A DNA stretch of 64,000 nt, taken from contig JAJKFH010000102.1 in assembly GCA_023333565.1 (NCBI GenBank), positions 248,001-312,000 of the forward strand, read 5' to 3'. A model generated the notes under the pieces. It searched no databases. It saw nothing but the letters and a program-made list of their open reading frames with translations, and was not told the DNA's origin. Positions 26,456 to 38,319 of the stretch are shown here, piece after piece. How positions within the stretch are numbered: position 1 is the first letter of the stretch; every line of letters begins with the position of its first letter. The stretch is from Puffinus mauretanicus (Eukaryota > Chordata > Aves > Procellariiformes > Procellariidae). The position numbers and the translations under genes are program-made.

Positions 26456-26637
26456 TGGCGCGGGGAGGCGGCCGCTGTTTATTTGCAGCCGGGCAGGCTG
26501 CGCCTCGGCAGAGCGCGAGTGGCCGGCGGCGGTCCCGCTGCCCGCCCCGCACCATGCGGCCGCCGCTGCCTCCCCGCGCCGCGGCGGCGGCGGAGCCGGG
26601 GCAGCCAGCGCGGCGCCCCGCACCCGCGCCATGGTGA
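26455..26637 (+). CDS. Upstream ORF (60 codons) overlapping the TMTC1 start codon
   Basis: An ATG at 26455 opens a 60-codon frame whose TGA stop (26635-26637) lies just inside the TMTC1 coding sequence. Its last codons read CCA TGG TGA across the main ATG at 26631. A second in-frame ATG at 26554 has A at -3 and would give a 27-residue peptide with the same stop. The peptide is Arg/Pro/Ala-rich, as any frame through this GC-rich sequence would be, and I recognise no domain. If the mRNA includes these ATGs, ribosomes initiating at them would pass the TMTC1 start, so TMTC1 would depend on leaky scanning. Whether it is transcribed or translated is unknown. Confidence 0.35.
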   Translation: MARGGGRCLFAAGQAAPRQSASGRRRSRCPPRTMRPPLPPRAAAAAEPGQPARRPAPAPW

Positions 26638-26947
26638 CGGGCTCGGCGCTGGGCTCCCGCAGCCGGGACCGAGCCGCGCCGCCCCCCTACCCGTCCCCGG
26701 CGGCGGCGGGCGGGCGGCGCGGCGGGGCGGCGGCGGCGGCGGTGCTGGCGGGGCTGTGCGCCCTCTGCTACGGCAACTCCCTGCGGGGCGAGTTCGTGCA
26801 CGACGACGTCTGGGCCATCGTGAACAACCCCGATGTGCGGGCGGCCGCCCCCGTGGCCGCCGCCTTCGCCAACGACTTCTGGGGCAAGCGGATGGCCGAG
26901 AACACCAGCCACAAGTCCTACCGGCCCCTCTGCGTCCTCACCTTCAA
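26631..26947 (+). CDS. TMTC1: TMTC1 coding exon 1 (residues 1-106)
   Basis: Start choice: the ATG at 26631 is the first in this frame and sits in a strong context (GCGCCATGG). The frame is open upstream to beyond 26379 but has no ATG there. Residues 1-32 form a Ser/Arg/Pro/Gly/Ala-rich cytosolic leader. Residues 33-48 (AAAAAVLAGLCALCYG) make the first membrane segment or signal anchor. EFVHDDVWAIVNNPDV (54-69) is the luminal loop with the conserved Asp58-Asp59 pair, comparable to the acidic motif of GT-C glycosyltransferases. NDFWGK (81-86), a possible N-glycosylation sequon NTS (91-93) and SYRPLCVLTFK (96-106) follow and match TMTC1 rather than other family members as I recall them. The donor is AA|gtaagt at 26948, phase 2. 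The leader has more Ala/Gly than the human protein, in keeping with local GC content. Confidence 0.95.
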
Positions 26948-28828
26948 GTAAGTGCCCGCCGGCGCCGCAGCGGAGCGGGCGGCGCGGCTCTCCCTCCGCC
27001 GCCCGGCCCCTCTCCCGGACCCGCGCCCGGGCGAGCCGGGCAGCGGGCGGAGGGAGGCGGCCAGCCCCGGGGTTGGAGGTCAGGGGGAATCCCCCGGCAC
27101 CGCCGCCTCCGCTCCGGCGGCTTCGTGATTCAGCATTTCTGCCCGGAGCTGTATGGGACGGGGTGTGCGGCGGGGACGGGCGGGGGGCTTCGGCCGCCTG
27201 CTGCTGCCGGGGTGGTCCCGCGGCCCGGCCCGGTGGAAGTTAACTGGAGCAGAGGAACGATGAGGAGCCGCTCCGGGGGAGCCCGCCGCTCTCCCGGCAA
27301 GTGCCCCGCGTCCCTCGCGGTTTGGGAACAGGTGGTGCCTCTTCCCTGGGCTGCGGGGGATAAAAGAGAAAACCGAGCGTTTCGGAAAGCTCTTTTGGCT
27401 GAGGAGGGTGTTTAAATTTAATTCCCCGTGAGTTCCTCCTCTTGCTCACCCCTCTGCTTTATCTCCAGTACTTTTCTCTGCAGTTGAGTGATCATGCCAG
27501 AAACTTCCCCGGTGCTGTTTTGAAGCAGACCCGTAGTCATCCCTACCTTTCTTTTCCACGCTAAGCGAAGGGTCTGCCTCAAGGATACCGCCCCGGTTCT
27601 TGCAGCCAGCCTGGCAGCTGCAAGCCTCTCATGTCGGTCGCGGAGTTCTCCGCCAGCCTCGTCTGCTTCAGATGTTCCCTGCGTACCGGGCAGAGTTGTT
27701 GAGGAGTTTCGGTTTTATGGGAATAAAGAGGAGTTGGGTAGTGGCAAAGTCACTGGCAGTTATCGTCGCTATGCTAGAAGGAAACCCCAGACGCCTCTCT
27801 CCCCCCGAGGAGAATAATTTGTAGCAGATCAGCTTAGTTACAATTCATACAGTTTGTCATCCTTTCCATTAGCTTGTTCCCTTTTCATTCTGATGAAACA
27901 TAAATGATGGTGAATGTTTACCATGTTTTAGCATTTAAAAATGATATGGGTGTTTGCAGGGAGCTGTGCTGAAGAACTAGTGTAGCTCAGTTCTAGTGAT
28001 GTTCAGCACTGGAGTCCTGTTTGTAGGTGACTGGTAGATGCTCATTATAAACCTACGGCAGACATAAGGAACACACTATATAGACAGAGCTAAGTATGCC
28101 AGGAGGAGGTGTTACTGGAACCTGGTTGACTCTTCTAATTGAGTAACTATTCATTAAAATACCTGATTTATAAATAACATTTCATGAACTGTCTGAAAAT
28201 AACGTGTGTCTGTGAGGCGGGAGCAGTTTCAGGGAATGCTACATCTCTTCGGCACTCATGGAGCACTTGCTGCCCTCGGTTGTAAGGGTGGGCTTGGAGC
28301 CGAGGGTGATCGGCGTCGGCTGTCTGGGGAAGCAGGGCTGGGTGGGCACGGAGCGGAGTATCGCCGATAAAGCAAAACTGTGAACAGCACAGACACTTGG
28401 AAACTTGATTGTTTAGGACAGGTTTTGTACCTTCCCTTTGAAGAGGCTTTCAGCAGATTTCTGTAGAGAGCGAAGGGGATGTAGGCAGCCACAGGCAGAG
28501 CTGGCTTTCTGCACACAGAGTGCCTTCTCCATCGGGTGTCCAGCCAAACTGTTGCAGTCTAGGGAGTTGTCTGATTAATCCATTCCTCCAGGAATATATC
28601 CGGGGGTAATTTGAGAGGTGAGTGAACCTGCGTGTATCACCACTGACCACGTTGCATGCGGTATTGGTGCCGGACTCAGCCTCTTAGATCAGGTTGCAGG
28701 ACTGAGGTTACCTTATGCGAATTAGCAAAAGAATCTTAAACTTTAATAACGGAATGGAAACTAAATGCTTTAGTTCCCAATTATATATCTTGACTCTGAA
28801 CTGGTTTTGCCTTTGCTATTTAAAGTGT

Positions 28829-28866
28829 GGGGGGGTGGGGGGTGTTTTTAAAAAAAAAAAAAAAAA
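28829..28866 (+). repeat. G-run followed by A-run in intron 1
   Basis: A G7-T-G6 run is followed by a short T stretch and about 17 A residues. It is low-complexity sequence and could be the decayed tail of an insertion, but no element body is recognisable beside it. Confidence 0.8.
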
Positions 28867-31800
28867 GTGCTGTCCCCATCTAGTCCTTTTTGGAAATTAG
28901 TGAGACTAATTTTGTGAGCAAGATTTCATCCTGAAGTGCTTATAATAACCATACAGCTAAGACATAGGGTCAAAGGCAAGAGTCATTTGTTCACCGTTTG
29001 GCATTGCAATTTGGAATAGGGAAGGAATCGTTTATCTTCCCTGGCTGCAGAGGAAGATTATTTCCAGCGCATCCCAAATACCCTTCCAGCCTTCCAGTTT
29101 CCACATTCTTCCCATTTCATTTCTAGCAGTCGGCTGTCAGAGGAAGACATTAAGATTTGGGTGGAGTGGATCCTCCAAACCCAGCGCTTCCAAGGCGGCT
29201 GCAGGGAGCTCTTGCCAAGCAACACTGAGCCTGTGGTTGAGCCTTGCTCTGCCTGCCTGAGCCATCCACCCCTGCCTTGCCCAGCAGGAGGTTGCTGGTT
29301 GCTCTCTGTCCTCCTGCAGAAGGAAAAAGGATTTACCCTGATGCTTGTAAAATGCTGAACAGAAATGGACTTTTAACAGAACGGAAATGAATGTTGTTTA
29401 AGACTTTTGTTAGAATTCAGTGTGTCCACTTGGGATACTTGAGAAAACTGTGTGACGAGTGCTTTGCAGGATCTTGCTGAGGAAGGGAAGTGGGGACCAA
29501 ACTATTCTGGTCTTTTTAATTTTTTATGTGCTTGTTTTATTTTATTTCTTTTCTTGTTGTGCTAGTTTAGTCAAATCCAAGGCATTTTAATAGTAGCATG
29601 ATTCTTTATACCTGCCTGGTGGCTGTGCTTCTGTTGCATGAAACTTTCATCTGGAAAGGCTTGTTTTGAGTCTTGCTGTACTAAGATTAAAAATCTGGCA
29701 GATCTCCAAACTGCATGCACAGAACAGAAGTGAAGGGTGGGCTGAAATTTATATCTACAGATCCATCAATCTACAGAAACTTCTGTCCTTTGTGGCTGTG
29801 AAAGTAAGAGGAAGGACTCGTGATGCCCTGTGGACTTTTCATTAGGCTGAACATATCCTACATATATGCTATGTATTCTTGAAATGATCTCAGTTAAAAA
29901 CATTTATCACCCGTCTGTCAGAAGAATCTTAAGCAGACATTGCTGAAATTTTGTAACAGTAGTTCAGTGTCCCTCACGTATTGGAAATCTGAAATGACAG
30001 TTCTCATTCCAGTAGACTAATGCTCTGGAGCCAAACAGTGAAAAGAGCTCAAGTATTTGACATTATTCACACCGGATCTGTCAATATGAATGATCAGAGG
30101 AAAATAAGAGTGGCCCATGTCACTGGAACTGTTAAGCAAAACTTAAAATATTCACAGAATTGCTGCATTGTTTTATGTGGATTAACATCAGAAGGGGACA
30201 AAAGCCTGCACATGAACTCTTGAATTAAATAATGTTTGCTTTGCGTCTTTGAACTCCTGACTTCAGTAAAGTAAAGGAGTGTTAAAACTAGTTGGTTCAG
30301 AAACATTCCTATTGTACGTGGGTAACTGTTAGGTGACAGGTCTAGCCCAACGCCTCATCTGCAGAGGAGCTGAGATGGTAGGCACCAGTTTTGCTTAGTC
30401 CTTAGGAAGAACTTCATGCTCTCTTCTCCAGTGCTGTCACTCAGAGATGTTTACCTGCGGCTATCTTCTTCTCCAAGAAGTGATTCAATACACTTCTTTC
30501 TAAAGAAGGTGACTTTTTGGATAGGATATACTACATCTTGGTGTCTTCCACATAAAATGTTAAGATGAAGAGTGAAAAAGAAAAAAAAAAAAGAACTGCC
30601 AGTTCTGTAATTCACATACTTGTACTGGGTGCTTTCTGTTTTACACCTTGTCTCCACTCACAGAAGTTCGGTGAATCATTTATTCCCTCAGTAGCGCTTA
30701 AGTTACTCCTTGGTTCCAGTGGTTTTGCAAAAATGTTTCTCAACTGTTGAAGCAGAAGGTGCAATCCTCAGTGCTGTCTCCCTCCCTCTTTCTCTTCTTG
30801 TCTGCCAAATCCCCATTTAGATTTTCAGCCCAGAAACAAACAGGTAATGGAGGTTTGATGTAGTCAGCAACACATGTAGTCAGGTGTGTGGTGGTAGGAG
30901 ATTGTGAGAATGAAGTCTTCTGAAAAACCCCAGTGCCAAGGTTTAAAGACTCTTAATCAGCGATCAGCCTCCTGGTTTTGCAGGTGGTGGAACAAAGGCC
31001 CAGGAGAGGTGAAGGCCCTGCCCGCTCGGCCTCTTTGGTAGCTGGGTGGAGGGCACTGCCAAGGCAGATCCTGGTGAGGAAGGTACCTTAGGTGATGGCT
31101 CACCAGGGACAAAAGACTGGGCAAAAAGGGAAAGGTAGTGGCAGGTCTAGGCCACATAGCCATGACAGAGACTCAGGAGGATGACACTGGCCAGACAAGC
31201 ACGGGAGATACCTGGTCTTCCTTGAAGGAGGTGGAAGTGACTGTTCACTGGGAACGTGCTTGCCTACATGGGAAGGCTGTAGGAGTGCCCGCTCCAGCTG
31301 CTGCTGGGTGGCTTTGGTGGCCCAGGAGGAGAGGAGCTGGGGGAGACAAGCTGTAAAGGGGAACACAACTCTCCCGCCAGAAAAGGCATAGACACATAAT
31401 TTGTGTACAGACCCATCCTACTAGTACTCTGGTTGGAAAAAATGGGGAAAAAGATAAATTTAAAAGTCCAAGCTGTGCTCAGCTGCTGACTGCAGAACAG
31501 GTGACCCTCCAGGTCTGCCCACCGAGCCTGCCAGCCCGTGATGGCTTGGGTACACACATGCCTAGGAAGTAAATGGGACCCTTCAGTAACGGTTCAGTAT
31601 TCTGTGTGGGCACCGAGAGCCTAATGTAAGACTACCAGTGGCTTCGGATCAAAGCCTTAAGTGACTGTGAGCTTGGGTTAGATGTAAATATATAGCCAAA
31701 GAGAGAATTAATTCAATAATTCACTGCCAACCTTCTGATCTATCTAGTTTCTTATAGCTGATCCTTCTGTTTTTTCAGCTGTATCAGTGGCATGAATTTC

Positions 31801-31880
31801 AAGGACAGGGAGCTTAAGAAAACCAAAACAAGCCGGGGAAGAAAAAAAGACCTTAGATTTTATTTGTTCTTGATTTAATG

Positions 31881-31958
31881 CTGTATTACAGTTTGACATC
31901 ACAGGGTAATATAGTGGAGCTGTATTACAGTTTGACATCACAGGATAATATAGTGGAG
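31881..31958 (+). repeat. 39-bp tandem duplication in intron 1
   Basis: Two adjacent 39-base units (31881-31919 and 31920-31958) begin CTGTATTACAGTTTGACATC. They differ at one position, G versus A in CAGGGTAATA / CAGGATAATA. The near-identity implies a recent local duplication. The unit is AT-rich and shows no resemblance to a known repeat. Confidence 0.93.
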
Positions 31959-32439
31959 CTATAATGTGTCAGGATAAATACACAGCGCACAAGTATTTTC
32001 TTCACCCTGTACACCTATATTAGGGTAATATCACAATGTTTAAGATTGTGTCAGTATTTCTCCTGTACAGCTTAGTTGAATATTTCTACCCTAGCTATAG
32101 CAATCACTCTCCATACTGATACTATGATACCTGCCATGAAATTGATGTAGTGCTGGTGTAGCCACACCGGTGGCGTTTGTGAAGAGAGGCAGTTGCTTTT
32201 ATTAGACTGGTTGTGTTACAGTTGGAATAGACAGATGCCTTTCTAGGCATGTAAGCTTTTCTTCTGACCCAGAGCAGAGTGCCTTGCTGCCATTTCTGGT
32301 CTGGGAGAGGGTGCGTGTGCCTCAAAGCTTGTTTTTTTCCCAGTTCCAGGTGCACAGAAGTCCTCCCCCCTCCCACCACCACCACCTTGAATGTAATTTT
32401 TGTAGCAGGTGTCTGATGTGTTTTTGGTTGTAGGTTTGG

Positions 32440-32640
32440 GCTGTGTTTCTCTAGGGGGACCGACAGGGTTGCTTGCACTCCCTGGAAGGAGGCCAGGACT
32501 CCTGGGGAGGGTCGGGGGACATTCCCTGCCCGGGGAGGGAGGGCGCAGACCCCGCGGGGGGTCCGTGCCGCCGCGCTGCTTGCAGCCAAGCCCAGAGGTG
32601 GGGATCTGCCCAGGAGGAGAGGTGTGTGCAAAAGGCGTTG
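32440..32640. other. Small GC-rich, CpG-containing patch in intron 1
   Basis: A stretch of about 200 bases stands out from its AT-leaning surroundings. It has several CpGs clustered at about 32510-32580 (GGGCGCAGACCCCGCGGGG and GTGCCGCCGCGCTGC). Frames on both strands are open through it only because stop codons are rare in GC-rich DNA. It could be a minor CpG island, an internal promoter or just a GC-rich segment. No exon similarity was recognised. Confidence 0.5.
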
Positions 32641-35510
32641 GACTTCTGCCGAGTCGCAACATTTCTCAGTCCTTAGTACTCAATAAAATTTGTCTGTCTC
32701 TTGAATTAAAAGCCTTTTATTTTGAGGGGAAGAGTTCACTAAAAGGTCCAGGCAGATTCTCCTGGAAGACGTGGCTGACGTGAGTCCAGTCACGCCTATG
32801 TTTGCTGCTTGCTTCCGTGGTGTTTTGTCTCTATTTAACACCTACCGATTCCTGGGGATTTTCTCTCATCTGGCATCCTATACCTCTTGCACTAATGTCA
32901 CTGTTAATTTTCTTTTGTTGTCTTTTACCTAAAAGGCTCAGCTTTGGACCAACCTTCTTCCCCACAGGAGCATCCCTGTCAATACTCTTTAGAGTCCATG
33001 AAAATAAAGTGCTCTGGCTGCTGCTGGTTAGCTAAAGGCATTTCTCTGCATTTACTCTCTGTGTTTCTGACTGCTTTCCTGGGCTTTCTCATTTATTGTC
33101 TCTCAGATTTAAAAGGGGAAAAAAAAGGTCTGTTCTCATTTCACTTGCTATACTACTTTTTTTTTTTTTCCTTTGCTTCTGTATAAATTAAAATGGCACT
33201 TCCTCTGTGGTCTGCAACTCGCGCTGAAAGATTACCAAACTCATTTTAAATTTGGTGGAAAAACTCTTCTACCCAGTTTGAAATATTCTTTTCGTTAGGC
33301 CTAATAACTTCAGATTAGATTTCTGTTAGCATTGTTTTATCTTCTTGACGAACGACTGTCCTAGCTTGGTTCTGGATCACGTCCCATCTCTTATTGTCTC
33401 AGTGCTCGGAGAGGACTGCTTGATGGCTGCTACAGAGTTTCACGAGATGTTCGCTTCCCTCAGTGCATTCCTTTTGCCAAAACAATACTCAAAAATAATT
33501 TGGAAGACAAACTCTATTTGGTTCAAAATCTGGGTAAAATGACATCTGGTTTGTCAGTTTGTAAATTGCCATTGTTTGGCTTTTTTTATTTTCCAAGGCT
33601 GTTTGTGGAGACAAATCTAAAGCTGTGTGAATGATGCTTTCAGTATTCTTAACACAGGAATGATCATCCAACCACGCTTTCTAGGGTTTCACTGGAAATT
33701 TCTGCCCTGGCATATTTGCCACTTCCAAGGTGCTACAGCTTCCCAGTCTAATTGTGATTTCTGTTTTCTTTTCCCAACTGTGCTGGAAAGCAATAACCTG
33801 CTTTGAATGCCAACGCTTAACTAGTGCTCTTGTAAGTGATGACTCTTCTGCTCTAAGGGAATTGCTGTAGCTTGGGAACTGATGTGGCTTCTGTCTCCTC
33901 ACCCATCCCCATGATAGCAAATCAAGTAACAAACCGTTTAAGCCTTATTGTCCATTTAATTCTGAGGTATTGTACTGTACTATAAAAAGATTTATCAGCA
34001 CAAAGTGCTGCTGCGCCGCGGTGGAAACTCAGCTCTGCTTGTGCTGGCCATTGCACGAACACTGCTGCAAAGGGGGCTTACTTTCTTTTTACTGCTACAG
34101 GTTTTTCGTTAATCTTTGAGCTGTTTCCACATAGAACTTCAACCATTGTTGCCACTGATGCAGCTGCACCATTTTTGGAGTGCAGATGCTCATTTTCCTG
34201 GCACACAGTAGATGCATCTGTGGAGTTTATAAGGAGATTCCGCTGTGCGCTGAAATCGGGCATTAGTTTGCATAAAGTTTGTCATTTATATCACAATTCT
34301 AAAAGGAAGGGAAGATCACAGGAAACTTAATTCATCCTTCAACGTTAGATTAATTTATATAAATCTGCATGTGAGCCTTCCTCTATAAAAACTGTGGGGG
34401 TTTTATGAGGTGTGGGATGCTCTGAGACTTTCCATTAAGTGTTACTCGCTATAACAAATTACCATTATTATCCTGCGCATTTCTATTTCATAACATGTTG
34501 TGGTTTTTGTTAGTCTTTTGAAAATAATAAAACAGATTAAACTAAACAAGAGCTGCCCAGGGATAATAATGAAGTCTATAAAAAGAGAAACTCTCCAATT
34601 ATGATTTACAATATTAAATCATAAGGGGTCTTAAAAAAGGTTGAATGAGTCTTTGTACGTACAAGTGGATAAACAGCACTATATTAGAGCCTGGGGGTGC
34701 TGGTGATTACATGCCGTAACTGGGTATGTATGGGATTTGTCTGCAAGCCCGTACTCTTGCAGCATAGACCCCTCTGGGTCTGGGACTGCGAGGATGAAGT
34801 CACCGAATCCCACTTGATTTCCAGGCCCTCTGTAGAGGGAATTGCTTACCCAAGGAGGTATGTCCCTGTCTGACGACTCATCTAGAGGAGGAGTAAGTGC
34901 CCGTGGCTTGAGGGTAGCATGTTGCATGGTTCCTGCTCTACAAATGCCATTCTTCAAATGAGGCGGCTGTGCGGGGGGGAGGGAGGGCAAGTGGTTAACC
35001 AGGGGTACTGATAGATGTTGCTTATTCTTTTAAGAGCAAGAGTGATTTGCTTTCTTCTGTAGAGCTCTTTTACAAGCTTTACTCAGTGGACCTTCAACAG
35101 CTGGTACCTGTGAAAGTCTCTTTCTGAGAGCAGAGCTATGTAATTCCTTTTCCTAGAGCAGATGGTGGAGGAACGGAAAAGCTGCTGTAGGTGGTAAGGC
35201 AAACTACACCGCTGTTCCTCGAAAACATCCATTAGCCTTCACAAAATCAAGGGATTTCTGTGTTAGGGCATATGCCTCTTCTTTTGGTATACCTCCTGCT
35301 TGGGCATGCACTTTTGGCAATGCTCTGCCGTGGGTGTGACACTCTAAAGCACACATGCTGCAACACTTGGACACAAAGACTGATGTTGGGACAAGAGTCT
35401 TTTCTCGAATACATGTTACAGTGCAGTCTTCTCCGCCCTGATGGGGCATGTGATCAATGATGGGATCTGTGTAATGAGTTTTTATTTTGGTGGTGGCTTG
35501 GGCGATGCTG

Positions 35511-35534
35511 ATCAGTTATCAGAAGATAACTGAT
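35511..35534. repeat. Perfect inverted repeat with 10-bp arms and paired GATA motifs
   Basis: ATCAGTTATC (35511-35520), a four-base AGAA spacer and GATAACTGAT (35525-35534) form an exact inverted repeat. Each arm carries one GATAA core in opposite orientation. It could extrude as a small hairpin or bind a GATA-family factor as a palindromic site. It may also be chance, since 10-bp arms are not rare at this scale. Confidence 0.8.
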
Positions 35535-38273
35535 AAAGTCACCTAGTATCAAGAGGCTGCTCCTTCCCCTCCTTTCCCCTGGGCCTTTTGAGGCCATTCA
35601 CCACTTCTCAGGAGGCTTAGCACACTCTTTGCCTCCAAGGGCTTTTCCAGCAGAGGTGTTGATGCAGTGCAAGACTCTTCTTCTCTGAGTGTTTTCGCGG
35701 GTGGCTCCCCTGAGGAATGACCTCCTTGTCTGAGATGGTGGTGTCTCCTCTTTCAAGTGTCTCCATTCCTAGGGACGTGCTTTATTCAGCCCTGAATTTT
35801 AGAGTACTATTTGCCAACACCTTTCTGGTCTGACAAGCAGTCATTTCAAAAAGCCTGGCCAGCCCAAAGCATCTGCTCTCCTTGCTGTGTGCTCTGCCAG
35901 GGCTGTAATGTGTATCTTACAAGTTGTGCTTTAGCTCAGACAGATGTTACAATCTTCCTGCAGAAGTGACTAGGGTCTTCCAGCCCACACGATGCTGCAA
36001 ATCAGAAATGATGGTAGTATTGGTGTCTTTTGGGCTTGCAACTTAAAAAATGAAAGATTTTCCCCATTTGTGGGCCGGTTTAGATGTGGAAACATAAGGA
36101 CAAACCTCCCCTCCCACAACAGAGTACAGTTATTGCCTCAGAGCTTCTGTTCATGAACATCATATTGGAGAAACACCACTTCTTACTTAACTTCGAGATT
36201 CCTGTCTCTGTTTTACTTTCTTTGTTTGCTGAGCTGTATACCGTGTGTAATTACTACACGACTCTGTGATAATGCTGCTGCCAGTAAACAAAGATAAGGC
36301 TGAATCTCTGTAAGGGTATTAAAGTTTAAAAGGGAGAAATTATTTTTGATTTACCTGTACCTTCCTGCTCCCTTGCCTAGAATTTGCTCCGTAGTTGCTC
36401 CACAGTGGAACAAATTTGGCTTTCCATAGTAGGCTGCCTTTTTTCCCCCATGGGTGGATGAGCGTGCTGGGGAGCTTTGCAAAGTTCTCGTGGTTTGGAT
36501 TAGAGCTCTTTGGAGCCCCAGATTTGCTCACCCGTTTGATGTACAATAAACTCAACCACGGCTAATGTTTCAAAATCATTCTGCTGGGATTGTTTTAGGA
36601 CAAAAGAATGTTTCCTTCATTGCCATGTGGCCTAATTTCTTATGACAAAGAGCTTTAGCAGCAAAAAAAACACTGGTGTGAATATAGCACCTGCACACAT
36701 TCACATTTAGTGTTCATGGACCACCAAAGATGGTATTTAAAACATACACCAAGGCATGCTGGCAGTCAGATTTTGCTGTTTAGTGGAAGGCTTACCTGAA
36801 TACCATGGTGCTGTTATGCTTGTGTTTTGTTCTGCTTCCCCGCCCCCCCCCAAGAGCACACAGGGGAATAGCCAAGCTGTGAGGCTGATGCTTTTTACAT
36901 AACTGTTTTCAGTAACTTAGGTCAGGTAATTTGCAGTTTACAAGCCTTTTTGACTTGATGTTTGCCTCAAGAAGGGGTGTGAAGAGCACACTGTGCCTTT
37001 GGGATAGGTGATACATCCCCTACAAGGTTCTGCCTCTCCTGCCAGTAGACCCATTTTTCAGGGTGGGAAGTGACCAGACATGATCATGGAGACTAATGAA
37101 AGAGTTTTTTCAAGAATGTTGTCAGATGTTGTGTGTTTAGTCATTGATCGTCACATCTTGGCCAAATAAATAAATGAGAATCTCTCACATTTTGGTGCAT
37201 GGGTTCGTATCACCTGATAGCCTGAGCGCTTGTCCTCACCGTCCTCACCTGCCTGCGTCTGCTTTCTCCAGAAATCAGGTTGCCAGGGCACACTTTGGCA
37301 TTTGGGGGGGGAGCGATGGTGACGACTGTGCTCCATCTGGCTGATTTAAAGCCAGAAATGATTTATTTGTATAAAGAATGGGTCCTGCAGGTGGTCCCTG
37401 CCGTTGCACACATCTGCAGGTGCCTCTGAGTGGGAGCTTGGGCTCCTTTGGGGCAGGGTGGCCCGGTGCAGCCCCTTGTTCCCCGCAGCGTGCTGAAAAC
37501 AAGATCTAGGCCTGGGGGTTCCCGCTGCTGCAGCGTATTTACAGCTGAAACTCTGTCTGGGTGTCTGTTACTGACATTTGTTGTGGTTTGTCATTCTGTG
37601 CTGGTAGAAATGAGGGAAAGTGATGTATGCTGCTGCCCTGAAGTGGCTTGCAGGAGAAATGGGGAAAAAAAAGAAAAGGCCCCAACTCTTCATGTATTCT
37701 TGAATCACACAGACTGATGTCTTGTCAAAGTGTAGCTGCATCAACCCATACTTCAAAGGGAAAGGTCAAGTCATGCTAAAATCTCACTTTTCTCACTGAA
37801 ACTCTCTGGGTTTCAGCTATTGCCTCCCCAAACACTCCAGTGGGAGCAGAGTGGGAATGCACAAGACTCCTAGTCTGGTAAAGTTAGATTGGCCCAGAAA
37901 ATGCAACCCAGGACAGATAGTACTCTGTTGCTTATGAGTAAGGAATGCAGAGAGTATTTATAAAAAGCGTATGTGTGCCCTCACAGACACACCGCACCTC
38001 TTCTGTCTTACAAAAAACTAAGGTGTTTGCATAGTAGCAACAACTCAGTGGCTTTGCTGTTGCATCGTCTATGTCGTGGGAGACCCGGAGACTGTTAGTA
38101 ACAACGCGAAGGATTATTGACCCTTTAGCATGTTTACAGCTACATACAAAATATTTAGATTGAGTCTTCTTTTCACTGGGTGTCTTGTCGTTTTTTTTTA
38201 AAAAATGTCCTTTAACATTAGTGCTTCCAAATTCCTTGTTCATATATGGAGTCTTCCCTAGATAGAGACACCA

Positions 38274-38319
38274 TGTGTATGTGTGTATATATGTGTGTGT
38301 GTGTGTGTATGTATATATT
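38274..38319. repeat. (TG)n/(TA)n microsatellite in intron 1
   Basis: Alternating TG and TA dinucleotides of about 46 bases, with a pure (GT)8-9 core. It lies about 0.9 kb before exon 2. Purine-pyrimidine alternation of this type can adopt Z-DNA. Confidence 0.88.

Larger units (their letters stand above)
26050..27400 (+). promoter_or_regulatory. TMTC1: CpG island with presumed TMTC1 promoter
   Basis: GC content and CpG density rise sharply here and fall again in early intron 1. The island covers the presumed 5' UTR, the whole of coding exon 1 and the first few hundred bases of intron 1, as is usual for broadly expressed vertebrate genes. No TATA box was seen at a sensible place. GGGGCGGGG near 26406-26416 is a GC-box (Sp1-type) match. 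GAGCATGCGTGC at 26395-26406 resembles a weak NRF1 site. The transcription start cannot be fixed from sequence alone. The ATG content discussed under the upstream ORF suggests it lies downstream of 26399 if the leader is simple. The boundaries are judged by eye. Confidence 0.8.

Noticed and set aside
25712..27415. Long open frames on both strands over the CpG island (up to 460 codons on + and 368 on -)
   Set aside because: Stop codons are rare in GC-rich DNA. The frames overlap each other in several registers, give Arg/Pro/Gly/Ala-rich nonsense and cross the well-supported TMTC1 exon 1 and its donor.
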